In this document: positions 28,524-36,567 of the stretch, piece by piece
Position numbering within the stretch: the stretch's first letter is position 1
How the letters are laid out: each line of letters opens with the position of its first letter
Source of the DNA: Pseudomonas flavescens
Lineage (GTDB): Bacteria > Pseudomonadota > Gammaproteobacteria > Pseudomonadales > Pseudomonadaceae
Assembly: GCF_013408425.1 (NCBI RefSeq)
Contig: NZ_JACBYV010000001.1
Coordinates: 186,001 to 250,000 of the forward strand
Direction of reading: 5' to 3'
Length of the DNA: 64,000 nucleotides
Notes under the pieces: generated by a model
Database searches by the model: none
What the model was told of the DNA's origin: nothing
Seen by the model: only the letters and a program-made list of their open reading frames with translations
Position numbers and translations under genes: made by a program

Positions 28524-29788
28524 CAGGCCGCTCCCTGCAGGAGAATCGGATCGGTGCTGCAGGTGGATGACAGGCTGCTCACCGCATCCTCGCCGAACAT
28601 CAGCATGTCGCGGATATCCGCCACCTGGCGACCTTCGCGGATCAGTTGCAGATACCAGGCGCCATCGGCGGTATCGCCATACAGGCAGGCGCCGACCAGC
28701 ACGTCGTTCTTCAGCACCAGTTTGCGATAGCTGCCAGTGATCGGGTCGTCGAGAACGATACTCTGCGTCCCTGGGCCGCCAGCGAAGTCACCTGCGGAGA
28801 ACAGGTCGATACCGGTGACCTTTAGCTTGGTGGCGGTCAGCGAGCCGAGATAGCGGCGAAAGCCCTGCATGGCCAGGTGGCTGGCACATACCCGCGCCTG
28901 TTCGAACAATGGTGCCACCAGGCCGTAGGCGACGCCACGGTGGCTGACGCACTCGCCGACGGCGTAGACCCGGGGGTCGAAGCTCTGCAGCGTATCGTTG
29001 ACCAGAATACCGCGCGCGCAGGGCAGGCCTGCGTGCTGGGCCAGTTCGATGTTGGGGCGAATACCGGCGGCCATCACCACCAGGTCGGCGGGCAGTTGTT
29101 CACCATCGCTGAAGCGCACGGCGCTGACCCGGCCGCTGTCGGTGCCGATCAGCTCGGCGGTCTGCTTGCCCAGGGCGAAGTGCAGGCCGCGTCGTTCCAA
29201 GGCGCTCTGCAGCAGCCTGCCAGCACGCTCGTCGAGCTGGCGTTCCAGCAGGGTGGCGCCGTTGTGTACCACGCTCACATCCATGCCACGCAGCTTGAGG
29301 CCATGTGCCGCCTCCAGACCGAGCAGGCCGCCGCCGATGACCACCGCACGACGGTGCAGGTTGGCGCTGTCGAGCATGCAGCGGGTGTCGGCGATATCCC
29401 GGTAGCCGATCACGCCTGCCAGACCATTGCCCGGTATCGGCAGGATGAATGGCCGCGAGCCGGTGGCGATCAACAGTCGGTCATAATCGGCACTGCTGCC
29501 ATCATCGGCGATCACCCGGCGGTGCACCCGGTCGATTTCCACCACCTTGCGGCCCAGCAGCAGATGGATGCCGTGCTCGGTGTACCAGCTCAATTCGTTG
29601 AGCACGATGTCATCGAAGGTCTGTTCGCCCGCCAGCACCGGTGAGAGCAGGATGCGGTTGTAGTTGGGGTGCGGCTCGGCGCCGAACACGGTGATGTCGT
29701 AGAGGTCGGGAGCGATCTTGAGCAGTTCCTCCAGCGTGCGTACGCCGGCCATGCCATTGCCGATCATCACCAGTTTCAATCGTTTCAT
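28523..29788 (-). CDS. FAD/NAD(P)H-dependent electron-transfer subunit of nitrate reductase (NasC/NirB N-terminal type)
   Basis: 421 aa. Pyridine-nucleotide disulfide reductase fold: FAD motif MIGNGMAGVRTLEEL at the N-terminus, NAD(P)H motif VVIGGGLLGLEAAHGL, second FAD motif VYAVGECVSHRG. It resembles the first half of the NirB nitrite reductase large subunit and Klebsiella NasC, without the siroheme domain. Because nasA overlaps it by one base, it most likely feeds NADH electrons to NasA. First gene of the operon, behind the leader at 29826-29887. GGAGG stands about eight bases before the ATG. Confidence 0.9.
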   Translation of the reverse strand: MKRLKLVMIGNGMAGVRTLEELLKIAPDLYDITVFGAEPHPNYNRILLSPVLAGEQTFDDIVLNELSWYTEHGIHLLLGRKVVEIDRVHRRVIADDGSSADYDRLLIATGSRPFILPIPGNGLAGVIGYRDIADTRCMLDSANLHRRAVVIGGGLLGLEAAHGLKLRGMDVSVVHNGATLLERQLDERAGRLLQSALERRGLHFALGKQTAELIGTDSGRVSAVRFSDGEQLPADLVVMAAGIRPNIELAQHAGLPCARGILVNDTLQSFDPRVYAVGECVSHRGVAYGLVAPLFEQARVCASHLAMQGFRRYLGSLTATKLKVTGIDLFSAGDFAGGPGTQSIVLDDPITGSYRKLVLKNDVLVGACLYGDTADGAWYLQLIREGRQVADIRDMLMFGEDAVSSLSSTCSTDPILLQGAA

Positions 29789-29825
29789 CCGCTACCTCCG
29801 TGGCCCTGAGTGAATCGCGGCAAAC

Positions 29826-29887
29826 AAAAAAAGGCGTCCTGCACCGTAGTGCAAGGACGCCTTTGTCCGATCCCGATTCGTTTCGGG
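29826..29887 (-). promoter_or_regulatory. Nitrate-responsive leader: two ANTAR hexaloop hairpins and terminator (reductase operon)
   Basis: Minus-strand leader of the reductase operon. Hairpin 1: CCCGA-[AACGAA]-TCGGG (29887-29872). Hairpin 2: GGAC-[AAAGGC]-GTCC (29868-29855). Both loops are six bases with A at position 1 and G at position 4, the two-hairpin ANTAR recognition pattern. Hairpin 2 shares bases with the 5' arm (29863-29854) of the terminator AAGGCGTCCT...AGGACGCCTT (3' arm 29840-29831), which has an inner TGCAC/GTGCA stem and is followed by a run of T. Antitermination by the NasR-type protein encoded at 23537-24844 is inferred. Confidence 0.87.
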
Positions 29888-29931
29888 GAGCCCTGCCGGC
29901 TACCGGCGTGCTCTATGTCTGCAGGGACATG

Positions 29932-29948
29932 AGCAGGGAGTGTGCCAA
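29932..29948 (-). promoter_or_regulatory. Sigma-54 promoter of the nitrate reductase operon
   Basis: Minus strand TTGGCACA-CTCC-CTGCT: GG (29946-29945) and GC (29934-29933) are exactly 10 bases apart, an excellent -24/-12 element. The transcript would start near 29921 and carry the two-hairpin leader. The same arrangement precedes the transporter operon. Confidence 0.85.
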
Positions 29949-30163
29949 TTGCCCGGGAACGGCGCGGCAGAGTCGTACCGCAAGCAGAAAATGGCTCCGA
30001 GAGTCAGCGGCGCGAAGCCGCAACCCCGCGTCGCCCAGTTCCTGGCCGTGATTGGGCGGGGCAGGGCGCAGCCAGCATCCTGTGCCGCTGGCTACGCCTG
30101 ATCGACCCTATGGTGAGGGCTATCTCTGCGCGTTGTTGGTGCGTTGCGCACCTGGTTTGTGCG
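29949..30163. other. Intergenic region upstream of the reductase promoter
   Basis: About 215 bp, presumed to hold enhancer sites for the sigma-54 promoter. A 6-bp palindrome GGTGCG-TTG-CGCACC (30138-30152) lies just past the stop of the minus-strand acylase gene. It could be a weak transcription end for that gene, but no T-run follows. No open frame here looks coding. Confidence 0.5.
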
Positions 30164-32695
30164 TCAAGGCGTCAGCAGCAGGCGTTTGCTGCCGTAGGTC
30201 TTCTCCAGATTCTGCTGCTGCACGGGGAAACTCAGGTACTTGGCCCGCCGCCAGGCATCGATGCCGTCGGCATAGTGCGGGCTGGCCGGGTTGCCCGATT
30301 GCCCGGAGCTGTTCAGGCCGATCATCGGTTCCTCGCGACCGAAGTCGACGATCATCCGCATGCTCGGGATCAGCCAGGTATCGAAGTCCTGACCCCAGTT
30401 GTAGGCCGAGACGTTCAACGTGCTGTGATCACCGCCGGCCGGGTAGGGGCCGCGGTCCAGATAGCCCTTCAGGGAGCCGATGCTGGCGCGCTGACCGGCG
30501 CCGAGGTAGGGCGCCATCTGCGTGCTACCGCTCAGCCACTCGTAAGTGTGCAGCTTGCCCCATTGCCAGGCGGTGCGTTCAGCGCCCAGGCGCTGCTCGA
30601 GCAGCTCGATGCTGGCCGCCAGGCTGCGGGCGAGAATCGCCGGTTTGTCTTCCTTCTGCGGGGTACGCACGTCGTCCCAGAACGGGCTGTCTTCACGGCC
30701 GAGCAGGTGATCGGCCTGGGCCGAATAGGAGAGGTTGGCGGTATCGACCAGCGCCTTCCAGGTCTTCGAGGTTTCCGGGCCGAGTTCGTCGAGGAAGATC
30801 TGCCGCGCGCTTTCGTGCAGGAAGGCGCCATACACGGCTGCGTCCGCGGAGGTCGCGGAGAGCTTGCCGTCGAAGGCCATCAAGCGGCTCAGGGCTTCAC
30901 GGGCCTTGCCACGCTGTGCCTCCGGCAGGCGGTCGATGGCCTGGCGCAGTGGTGCGGCCATGTTCTGCGCTTCGAACATGTTCTGCAGCTTGGCGACGAA
31001 AGGCGAGGTCTGATCGTATTGCATGGCAATCATGCTTTGCGTGTCATGGCGACCGCTGCCGGCCAACTGCGCGATGCGCTCGTAGCGCTCCGGGGCGTAC
31101 CAGGAGTTGGAAAGCTGCATGCCATAACCGCGAGGCACGCTGCGCTGATTGGCGCTACCCAGCCAGCCTTGCTGCGGGTCCTGGTCGTAAGGATGGAGCA
31201 TCGGGTCGGCGAAGCCATCCCACTCGTAGCGGCTGTCCCAGCCCGGCGATGGCACCAGGCCCTGGCCGCCGCGGCGGTTGGGGAAGCGCCCGGTGACCTG
31301 CCAGCCGATATGCTCGGCATCGGCGAACACCAGGTTCAGTGGCATGGCACGGATTTCCCGGGCTGCCTCGAAGGCCTGTTCCACCGACTGCGCGCGCGAC
31401 AGATCGAAGAAGGCGTCGAGGCTGGCGTCGTCTTCGAACTGGGTGGTCTGCAGCGCCAGGCCGTAACCACTCTGCAACTGCAGGGGTTGCAGCGGATGCT
31501 TGCGCTCGCCCAGCACGCTGTTGAGCAGCGCGCCGTGACGGGTTTCGTAGAGTGTTTCGCGAATCGGTTTCTGACCCTTGATGAAGAAGGTTTCCTGGCG
31601 CTCCTGAGCTGGCTGCCATTTGCCATCGGCGAGATACAGAAGGCGATTGCCTTCACGCTTGACCTGTTCGAGGAACAGGTCCTGATTGTCGCCCATCACC
31701 ATGGTCATGCCCCAGGCGAGCTTGCCGTTGAAACCGGCAACCACGGCGGGTATGCCCGCGACCGTCACGCCCGATGCCTGGAATTTCGGCGCACGAATCT
31801 GCACGAAGCTCCATACCGAGGGCAGCTCGATCGGCAGATGGGTGTCGTTGGCCAGCAGGCTCTTGCCGCTGCGACTGCGCGAGGGCGCGATGGCCCAGTT
31901 GTTTGAGGCGGCGACGCCGAGCATGTGCCGCTCGGACACCTGAGCGGCAGCGCTCTTCACCGCCTGAAGGCCGGGAATGTTGCCGCCGAGAGCCAGGCCC
32001 TTGAGTTTTTCGGCTTCCTCGAACGGTAATGGCTCGTCCGGGTAGGTCGGCAGCAGCCAGGCCAGTTTGTCCGCGCCGACTTTCTGGGTCAGGGTCAGGG
32101 CCGCGATCTCTTCCTGCAGGTTCACCGAGAGGCCGAAGTTGAGCAGGCAGAAGATCATCACCGAATCTTCGGGCTTCCAGTAAGGCGGCCGGTAGCCGGC
32201 TTCGGCCAGGTCCATCGGCAGCTTGTCACGATAGCGGAACAGGTAGGCGTTGACGCCACGGGCATAGACTTCGAAGAACGCCTTCATCCGCGGCGAGGCA
32301 TTCTTGTAGAGCACCTCGGCGCTCTTCTTGAGGTTCACCGCGCGCATGAAACGGTCCATTTCCAGCACGCCAGGGCCGGCCATTTCCGCCAGGCGACCCT
32401 CGGCCATCAGACGCAGACTGACCATCTGGCTAAGGCGATCGCTGGCGTGCACGTAGCCGAGGGTGAACAGGGCGTCGTGAAAGGTATGGGTCTCGATCAA
32501 TGGCATGCCCAGCGGGTTGCGGCGTACCGAGGCGGTTTGCGCCAGCCCCTGGACACGGAAGGAACCCTGATCCGGGTGCACGCTGTTGCGGTAGCGGCTA
32601 TCGAGCAGAGACTGGCAGCCGCTCAGCGCGACCAGGCCGGTAACGAGGCCGGCGAGGCCAAAGGTGGCGAGAGGACGGAAAGCGCGCGGCAGCAT
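30164..32695 (-). CDS. quiP: Penicillin acylase family lipoprotein, QuiP-like (probable acyl-homoserine lactone acylase)
   Basis: 843 aa. A signal peptide ends in a lipobox (VALSGC). This Ntn-hydrolase precursor has the small subunit, a spacer, and then the new N-terminal catalytic Ser expected at [29 protein letters not shown] follows, typical of the beta-subunit start. Length and lipoprotein start fit P. aeruginosa QuiP (about 847 aa), which cleaves the acyl chain from long-chain acyl-homoserine lactones. Substrate is inferred from family only; other penicillin-acylase relatives act on different amides. The start at 32695 has AGGAG; the frame to 32821 is not a signal peptide. Confidence 0.85.
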   Translation of the reverse strand: MLPRAFRPLATFGLAGLVTGLVALSGCQSLLDSRYRNSVHPDQGSFRVQGLAQTASVRRNPLGMPLIETHTFHDALFTLGYVHASDRLSQMVSLRLMAEGRLAEMAGPGVLEMDRFMRAVNLKKSAEVLYKNASPRMKAFFEVYARGVNAYLFRYRDKLPMDLAEAGYRPPYWKPEDSVMIFCLLNFGLSVNLQEEIAALTLTQKVGADKLAWLLPTYPDEPLPFEEAEKLKGLALGGNIPGLQAVKSAAAQVSERHMLGVAASNNWAIAPSRSRSGKSLLANDTHLPIELPSVWSFVQIRAPKFQASGVTVAGIPAVVAGFNGKLAWGMTMVMGDNQDLFLEQVKREGNRLLYLADGKWQPAQERQETFFIKGQKPIRETLYETRHGALLNSVLGERKHPLQPLQLQSGYGLALQTTQFEDDASLDAFFDLSRAQSVEQAFEAAREIRAMPLNLVFADAEHIGWQVTGRFPNRRGGQGLVPSPGWDSRYEWDGFADPMLHPYDQDPQQGWLGSANQRSVPRGYGMQLSNSWYAPERYERIAQLAGSGRHDTQSMIAMQYDQTSPFVAKLQNMFEAQNMAAPLRQAIDRLPEAQRGKAREALSRLMAFDGKLSATSADAAVYGAFLHESARQIFLDELGPETSKTWKALVDTANLSYSAQADHLLGREDSPFWDDVRTPQKEDKPAILARSLAASIELLEQRLGAERTAWQWGKLHTYEWLSGSTQMAPYLGAGQRASIGSLKGYLDRGPYPAGGDHSTLNVSAYNWGQDFDTWLIPSMRMIVDFGREEPMIGLNSSGQSGNPASPHYADGIDAWRRAKYLSFPVQQQNLEKTYGSKRLLLTP

Positions 32696-32824
32696 GCGGC
32701 GGACTCCTGGCGGAAAATGGCGGTGGTGGGCGGGTGCCCGGATGCGAATGGCGCTAAAGGTAGAGAGCGGCATGGCGCCTGGCAAGTGGCGCCGTGATCG
32801 GAGCGACGGTCGTCGCCCCATGGG

Positions 32825-33277
32825 TTATGGGCGCGTGCTCAGTCCGTCGTCGAGCAGCCAGCGGGCAGCCTCTCGGGCTTGCTGGTCGTGAGCCTGGGCC
32901 AGCTCGGCGAAACGGCTCTCGTGCTGGCGCCGTTCGGCCCGACTCAGGGCTTTCCAGTCGGCGTGGGTGGGCACGTGTGCAGTCGCCTGGTAAAGCTGCT
33001 GAAAGACTTGGGTCTGGGGCGTCAGGCTCAGTGTGGAGTCGTAATTGTCGAGCAGCACCTTGATGCGAATCGCGCCTTCTATCAGCGGCACCTGCCCATC
33101 GAGCAGACAGCTGGCCAGCACCCGTAAATCATCGTGCAGACGCTGGCGCTGGGCGTGGCGAGCATCGCTCTGCAGGCGTTGCCTGGCCCAGACCCGACGC
33201 CACAGATGGGCGGCGTACAGCGTCAGGGCGACGACGATCAGCGTCGCGAACAGGATCAGCAGGTGATCAGGCCCCAT
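32825..33277 (-). CDS. DUF2489 family membrane-anchored protein
   Basis: 150 aa. One N-terminal membrane helix ([20 protein letters not shown]) leads into a charged helical domain with [20 protein letters not shown] and [18 protein letters not shown], the DUF2489 pattern. Function unknown. It overlaps the end of the upstream SEC-C gene by 11 bp, so translation is probably coupled. The start at 33277 places the membrane helix at the N-terminus, as usual. Confidence 0.85.
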   Translation of the reverse strand: MGPDHLLILFATLIVVALTLYAAHLWRRVWARQRLQSDARHAQRQRLHDDLRVLASCLLDGQVPLIEGAIRIKVLLDNYDSTLSLTPQTQVFQQLYQATAHVPTHADWKALSRAERRQHESRFAELAQAHDQQAREAARWLLDDGLSTRP

Positions 33278-33473
33278 GGCACTTCTTGAATTTCTTTTCG
33301 CTGCCGCACGGGCAGGGATCGTTGCGACCAACGTCCTTCAGGGTGTTGCGTACCGGCTCCTGAGGTGCGTGGTTGCAGTGCGGGCCGTGCACATGGCCGT
33401 GATGATCGTGGCCATGATCATGGTCGTGATCGTGGTTGCAGTCAGGGCCGTGGACGTGGGGTTGCTGGGTCAT
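33267..33473 (-). CDS. Small His-rich SEC-C metal-binding protein
   Basis: 68 aa. The N-terminal half is a His/Asp-rich stretch ([17 protein letters not shown]). The C-terminus is a SEC-C zinc motif, [17 protein letters not shown] (CxC...CH). A zinc or nickel-binding role is inferred. It lies 6 bp downstream of the LEA-type lipoprotein gene and overlaps the DUF2489 gene, so the three form one transcript. A larger SEC-C protein (YchJ) lies at 37029. Confidence 0.88.
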   Translation of the reverse strand: MTQQPHVHGPDCNHDHDHDHGHDHHGHVHGPHCNHAPQEPVRNTLKDVGRNDPCPCGSEKKFKKCHGA

Positions 33474-33479
33474 GCGAGG

Positions 33480-33977
33480 TTACTCCGGAAGATATTCACC
33501 GGGAATTATCTCGCCATTGCGTGCCATGTGCACGCGGCGCCCGAAGAATAATCCGGTTTTCACTTCACCCTGCAGGCGATAGCTGATGGGCTGGTCCGGC
33601 TGTTCGAGCAACTTGACCACCTGACGCACGTGGCGCCACAGGTTGGTACGTACGGGAACGTCGAATTCGGTATGACCATTGGCGGGCACGGTGAACCAGA
33701 CTTCCGATTCACCCTCGGCGAGCTTCACGTCGTTGAGGTGCACCACGTAGTTGAGGCCACGCACTGGCAGGCTGACGTCGTTGGGGTTGTCGATCCGGAA
33801 GCGCAGGACGAAGCGCTGCTCCAGCAGCTTGGCCCTTACCACGTCGACATTCACGAGACGAACGTCGGGATCTTCGAAATCGTCCGAAAGCCAGGTCGAG
33901 CAACCGCTCAAGACCGAGCACAGACCAAGAAACACCAGTAGGCTAAGAATTCTTATCATTTGCGCCTGAGAAAACAT
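33480..33977 (-). CDS. LEA type 2 (WHy-domain) lipoprotein
   Basis: 165 aa. Signal peptide with lipobox VLSGC, then a single LEA-2/WHy beta-sandwich (about 45-150) with FRIDNPNDVSLPVRGLNYVV, the characteristic N-P-N-D signature. Such proteins are linked to desiccation or stress protection, but the role in Pseudomonas is not established. The ATG at 33977 has GGAG eight bases upstream; an internal ATG six codons later is less well placed. Confidence 0.88.
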   Translation of the reverse strand: MFSQAQMIRILSLLVFLGLCSVLSGCSTWLSDDFEDPDVRLVNVDVVRAKLLEQRFVLRFRIDNPNDVSLPVRGLNYVVHLNDVKLAEGESEVWFTVPANGHTEFDVPVRTNLWRHVRQVVKLLEQPDQPISYRLQGEVKTGLFFGRRVHMARNGEIIPGEYLPE

Positions 33978-34025
33978 TTCATACTCCGTTCGAGGCCTCA
34001 GTGTAACAAGAGACGGCTTGGCTGC

Positions 34026-34150
34026 CCTAGGGGCTGTTAACATTTCCGCGCAACCTGGGTGGCCCCAGGCCGAAGCGCCAAGCAGACGCTCGCCGCCGTC
34101 ATCGCATTTCGAGCGCTTTGCCAGGAGCGCAGCGAGGAAATGCCGACGGA
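34026..34150. repeat. Second copy of the TAGGGGCTGTT element (degenerate)
   Basis: Left end TAGGGGCTGTTAACATTTCC near 34028 matches the left arm of the 25691 element with two transitions. A degraded inverted right end (GAGGAAATGCCGAC, about 34132-34147) lies roughly 100 bp later. The spacing differs from the compact first copy, so this may be a longer family member. It fills the region between the divergent genes at 33977 and 34254. Confidence 0.5.
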
Positions 34151-34253
34151 CTCTCGTGTGCTCGCAAAAAGCTGCGTCATACTGGCCTGCATGCATTTAG
34201 GTTTTATTGCTGTGGCCAAAGCAGCACACGAAATGACAAAAAGGAGCGTGGTG

Positions 34254-34799
34254 ATGGCGCGATACGAAGTCGCATTTTCCGGTGAGCTGGTGCCCGGTGC
34301 CCAGCTGGAAACCGTACAGGCCAACCTGGCCAAGCTGTTCCAGGCCGATGCCCAGCGTATCGCTCAGCTGTTTTCCGGGCGGCGGGTGGTGATCAAGAAC
34401 AATCTGGATGAAGCCGCTGCCGAGAAGTACCGCAGTACCCTGGAGCGCGCCGGGGCGCGTGTCGAAGTGATCGATACCGAGCCGGAAATCATCGAAGAGA
34501 TCGAACTGGCGCCGCCTCCACCGGCGCAGCCGATCACTGCGCCAGCCAGTCAGCCGCAGCCGGGGCGCCTGCAGGTGGCGCCGCGTGATGAATACATGGC
34601 GGCCTTTGCCGATGTCGATGCGCCGGATTTCGGCGTTGCCGCGTTGGGTGCGGATCTACAGGATGCGCCAGTCGAGGTGGCCGAGCCCGTGCTGGACTTG
34701 TCACAATTCAGCCTCGCCCCGGTGGGCAGCGACATGGGCCAGGCGAAGGCTCAGCCCGCAGCAGCGGCGCCGGATACCTCGCACCTCAAGCTGGTGTGA
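34254..34799 (+). CDS. Hypothetical protein with conserved N-terminal domain and Pro-rich linker
   Basis: 181 aa starting MARYEVAFSGELVPGAQLET. The first about 75 residues form a compact alpha/beta domain (FSGRRVVIKNNLDEAAAEKY, RAGARVEVI) that I have seen at the front of several unrelated Pseudomonas proteins. A Pro/Ala-rich linker and an unstructured acidic tail follow. Function unknown. AAGGAG stands eight bases before the ATG, which decides this start over the upstream open frame that runs through the repeat. It is the last native-looking gene before the accessory patch. Confidence 0.75.
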   Translation: MARYEVAFSGELVPGAQLETVQANLAKLFQADAQRIAQLFSGRRVVIKNNLDEAAAEKYRSTLERAGARVEVIDTEPEIIEEIELAPPPPAQPITAPASQPQPGRLQVAPRDEYMAAFADVDAPDFGVAALGADLQDAPVEVAEPVLDLSQFSLAPVGSDMGQAKAQPAAAAPDTSHLKLV

Positions 34800-34879
34800 A
34801 GTCGTAGCTATAGATAGCCCGCGCAGCACTTCTTCATGTTGTGCAACAAAACACTACTAATTTTTAGCGTGGCTCGGTC

Positions 34880-34902
34880 GCCAGACTGTTGTGTGGTCTG
34901 GC
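34880..34902. terminator. Hairpin between convergent genes
   Basis: GCCAGAC - 9 bases - GTCTGGC, 80 bp after the stop at 34799 and close to the end of the minus-strand gene at 34949. Only a short T-run follows on the plus strand, so termination is plausible but not certain. Confidence 0.4.
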
Positions 34903-34948
34903 AGGCTTTCTCGGGCACCAACAAAGGCAGGCACCTCGCTGGAAGATT

Positions 34949-35482
34949 TCACTGTGCTGATTGTCGCTGGATTTCCAATGCGCAAGCGCGGCCTTTAGGC
35001 GTCAGAGATGCGAGGGTTATGACTTCTCTTTGCTCGATAGAATGATTCATATCGATTTCACAGGTGACCAGTCCCGCACTAGTAAGCTCATCTAGCGCTA
35101 CCTGCAACTCAAGAGTTTGGAGATCTGTGCCGTACTTAAGGTTGTGAAAGGCTGGGTTTATCCCTTGCTCATGGAACCAAGCAATGGATTGCAGGACAGC
35201 TTTTTGTTGGTCGCTGAGACCTTTGTTCGCCACATCAGACCGCTGCAATCTGTAGAGCTTCCAGCCCAGGGCAATGCCGATTGCGAGGATGATGAATGCC
35301 AGCCATGCAGGGACGGGTATGGTTGTGTTGATAGACGTCCAGATACTGACCAAAATCTGCCAAAACTGGCTGATGATGCTTCCATCCAAATAATGATCAG
35401 CAATCTTGCTGACCACCACCGAACCGACGATACCGGCAGTCCAACCTAACGTCCCCTTCCAGTGTTTCCTAAGCCAATCCAT
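34949..35482 (-). CDS. Hypothetical membrane protein with winged-helix-like C-terminal domain
   Basis: 177 aa. Two hydrophobic segments lie in the N-terminal half (about 10-40 and 57-76: WLAFIILAIGIALGWKLY). A soluble C-terminal domain (about 85-175) alternates helices (DQQKAVLQSIAWFHEQGINP, LELQVALDELTSAGLVTCEI) and a beta turn, the pattern of a winged-helix domain. I do not recognise the family. Codon usage and base composition are more AT-rich than the flanking genes, suggesting acquisition. A weak AGGATGAGG precedes the start. It faces away from the recombinase remnant. Confidence 0.7.
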   Translation of the reverse strand: MDWLRKHWKGTLGWTAGIVGSVVVSKIADHYLDGSIISQFWQILVSIWTSINTTIPVPAWLAFIILAIGIALGWKLYRLQRSDVANKGLSDQQKAVLQSIAWFHEQGINPAFHNLKYGTDLQTLELQVALDELTSAGLVTCEIDMNHSIEQREVITLASLTPKGRACALEIQRQSAQ

Positions 35483-35802
35483 TGAGCCTCATCCTGTCCT
35501 TAATATGTGATGGCTGAATGCTATCAGTGTTTGAAGTGACAGGGGTTGTCTGGGGTAGGGGCTAGTTCGATTACTACTAACTGACACTATCTTTAGTATT
35601 AGTGGTTTATGTCGTACAGCTAACTTTTTCACGAGGATGAAAAAAAACTTTCTGCGGCAATTAGGCCGCTTCCACTTGCATCGCCATTATTCATGGGAAT
35701 TTGCGCCACTTACCCCGCATTAACCCACAGACTTATCCACAGGCCGAAGGGCTTGCCTTAGGTTCGCCATCGCACTATCTTTGTGCCACGACAGAGCAAA
35801 GC

Positions 35803-35844
35803 CCAGCATGTAGTGGTTCTGCGGTATTAAAGCACTACATCTGG
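35803..35844. repeat. Inverted repeat in accessory patch
   Basis: CCAG-C-ATGTAGTG and CACTACAT-CTGG separated by 17 bases. Possibly a protein-binding site or a mobile-element end; there is no T-run to suggest termination. Confidence 0.5.
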
Positions 35845-36019
35845 TGTTGTGTGTTTCTGCTCGTTGCGAGCATGTGCGGAAGGAAAACTAGCGAGAGAAT
35901 GTGTTGGGTCGGCAAACTTACACACATTCTCCCGCTCCTCTCCAGAAGCCATACGCAGTAGAACTACCAAGCCCTGATTGGGTTTTGCATTGAGCCAAAC
36001 AGACGTCAGAACGTCAATC

Positions 36020-36087
36020 GGCACGGTGCTTAACGGTGCCCTTTTGTGGGCTTGGTCTCCTTCTTTTTTGGCTACGGAGACCCCACG
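36020..36087 (+). promoter_or_regulatory. Structured leader: possible attenuator and ribosome-site-masking hairpin
   Basis: A GGCAC ... GTGCC stem (36020-36040) followed by CTTTT resembles a weak terminator. Next, GGTCTCC (36054-36060) pairs perfectly with GGAGACC (36076-36082), which contains the GGAGA ribosome-binding site of the gene starting at 36090. A flanking GTGG/CCAC extends the stem past a small bulge. Folding would hide the ribosome site, so the leader could regulate translation. Confidence 0.45.
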
Positions 36088-36089
36088 CC

Positions 36090-36335
36090 ATGAGTAATGA
36101 CAAACAGACTTCAAGCGAAATCGCCAAGCAAGCATCGGCAACCCTTCGCGATCCTAACGCCTCGGCTATCGCCAAAAGCTTAGCCGCTTCAGCGCTGGCC
36201 CAAACGTCTACCGGTAAGGAGACAGGGAAGGCAATGGAGGCCAAAGCTTCTCAAGTTCTTCAGTCCGAGAAGTACAGCGAGAGCACCAAAGCCTTTGCCG
36301 GCTCGATCCTGGCCCAATCCAACAAGAAGCGTTGA
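36090..36335 (+). CDS. Small hypothetical protein, Ala/Ser/Lys-rich with internal repeat
   Basis: 81 aa starting MSNDKQTSSEIAKQASATLR. Soluble and helical. Two related segments (IAKSLAASALAQT and TKAFAGSILAQSN) suggest an internal duplication. No family recognised with certainty; its neighbour downstream (68 aa, 9 bp away) is probably co-translated. The ribosome site GGAGA lies inside a stable hairpin. Composition is AT-richer than the chromosomal backbone. Confidence 0.75.
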   Translation: MSNDKQTSSEIAKQASATLRDPNASAIAKSLAASALAQTSTGKETGKAMEAKASQVLQSEKYSESTKAFAGSILAQSNKKR

Positions 36336-36344
36336 GGAGGGGTT

Positions 36345-36551
36345 ATGGATCGTTACTGCGTAAATACCAATGCTCAACCAAATGGTGACAATGAAGTGCA
36401 CAAAGAGGGGTGTACTTTTCTCCCCTTGTTGCATAACCGTCGTGACCTCGGATTTCACGCCAGTTGCCATGGAGCTGTGCTCCAGGCTCGGTTGTGGTAT
36501 TCGAGAGCGAATGGCTGCTTGTTTTGCTCAACGCTCTGTCACACGTCTTAA
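36345..36551 (+). CDS. Small Cys/His-rich hypothetical protein
   Basis: 68 aa starting MDRYCVNTNAQPNGDNEVHK. Conserved-looking elements are NGDNEVHKEGC, a central SCHGAVLQAR and a C-terminal NGCLFCSTLCHTS, giving a cluster of Cys and His that could bind zinc. I recall short proteins of this pattern (VNxNxQxNGDxEVH ... NGCxxCSxxCHTS) scattered across bacteria, none with a known role. GAGGAGG stands eight bases before the ATG. It follows the 81-aa gene by 9 bp, so the two form one transcription unit. Confidence 0.8.
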   Translation: MDRYCVNTNAQPNGDNEVHKEGCTFLPLLHNRRDLGFHASCHGAVLQARLWYSRANGCLFCSTLCHTS

Positions 36552-36567
36552 CTGATATACGTTCCGC

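Larger units (their letters stand above)
35483..36089. other. AT-rich intergenic region of the accessory patch
   Basis: 607 bp without a convincing gene. It holds a perfect DnaA-box 9-mer TTATCCACA (35733-35741), a 12-bp imperfect inverted repeat CCAGCATGTAGTG / CACTACATCTGG (35803-35815 and 35833-35844), and a small palindrome GACGT-CAGA-ACGTC (36002-36015). The structured leader of the gene at 36090 is at the right end. An 86-codon plus-strand frame (35701-35961) is Cys-rich and has no ribosome-binding site; I do not believe it. Confidence 0.55.

Noticed and set aside
35701..35961. 86-codon plus-strand frame in the accessory patch
   Set aside because: No ribosome site, odd Cys/Trp-rich composition, and it spans a DnaA box and inverted repeat.
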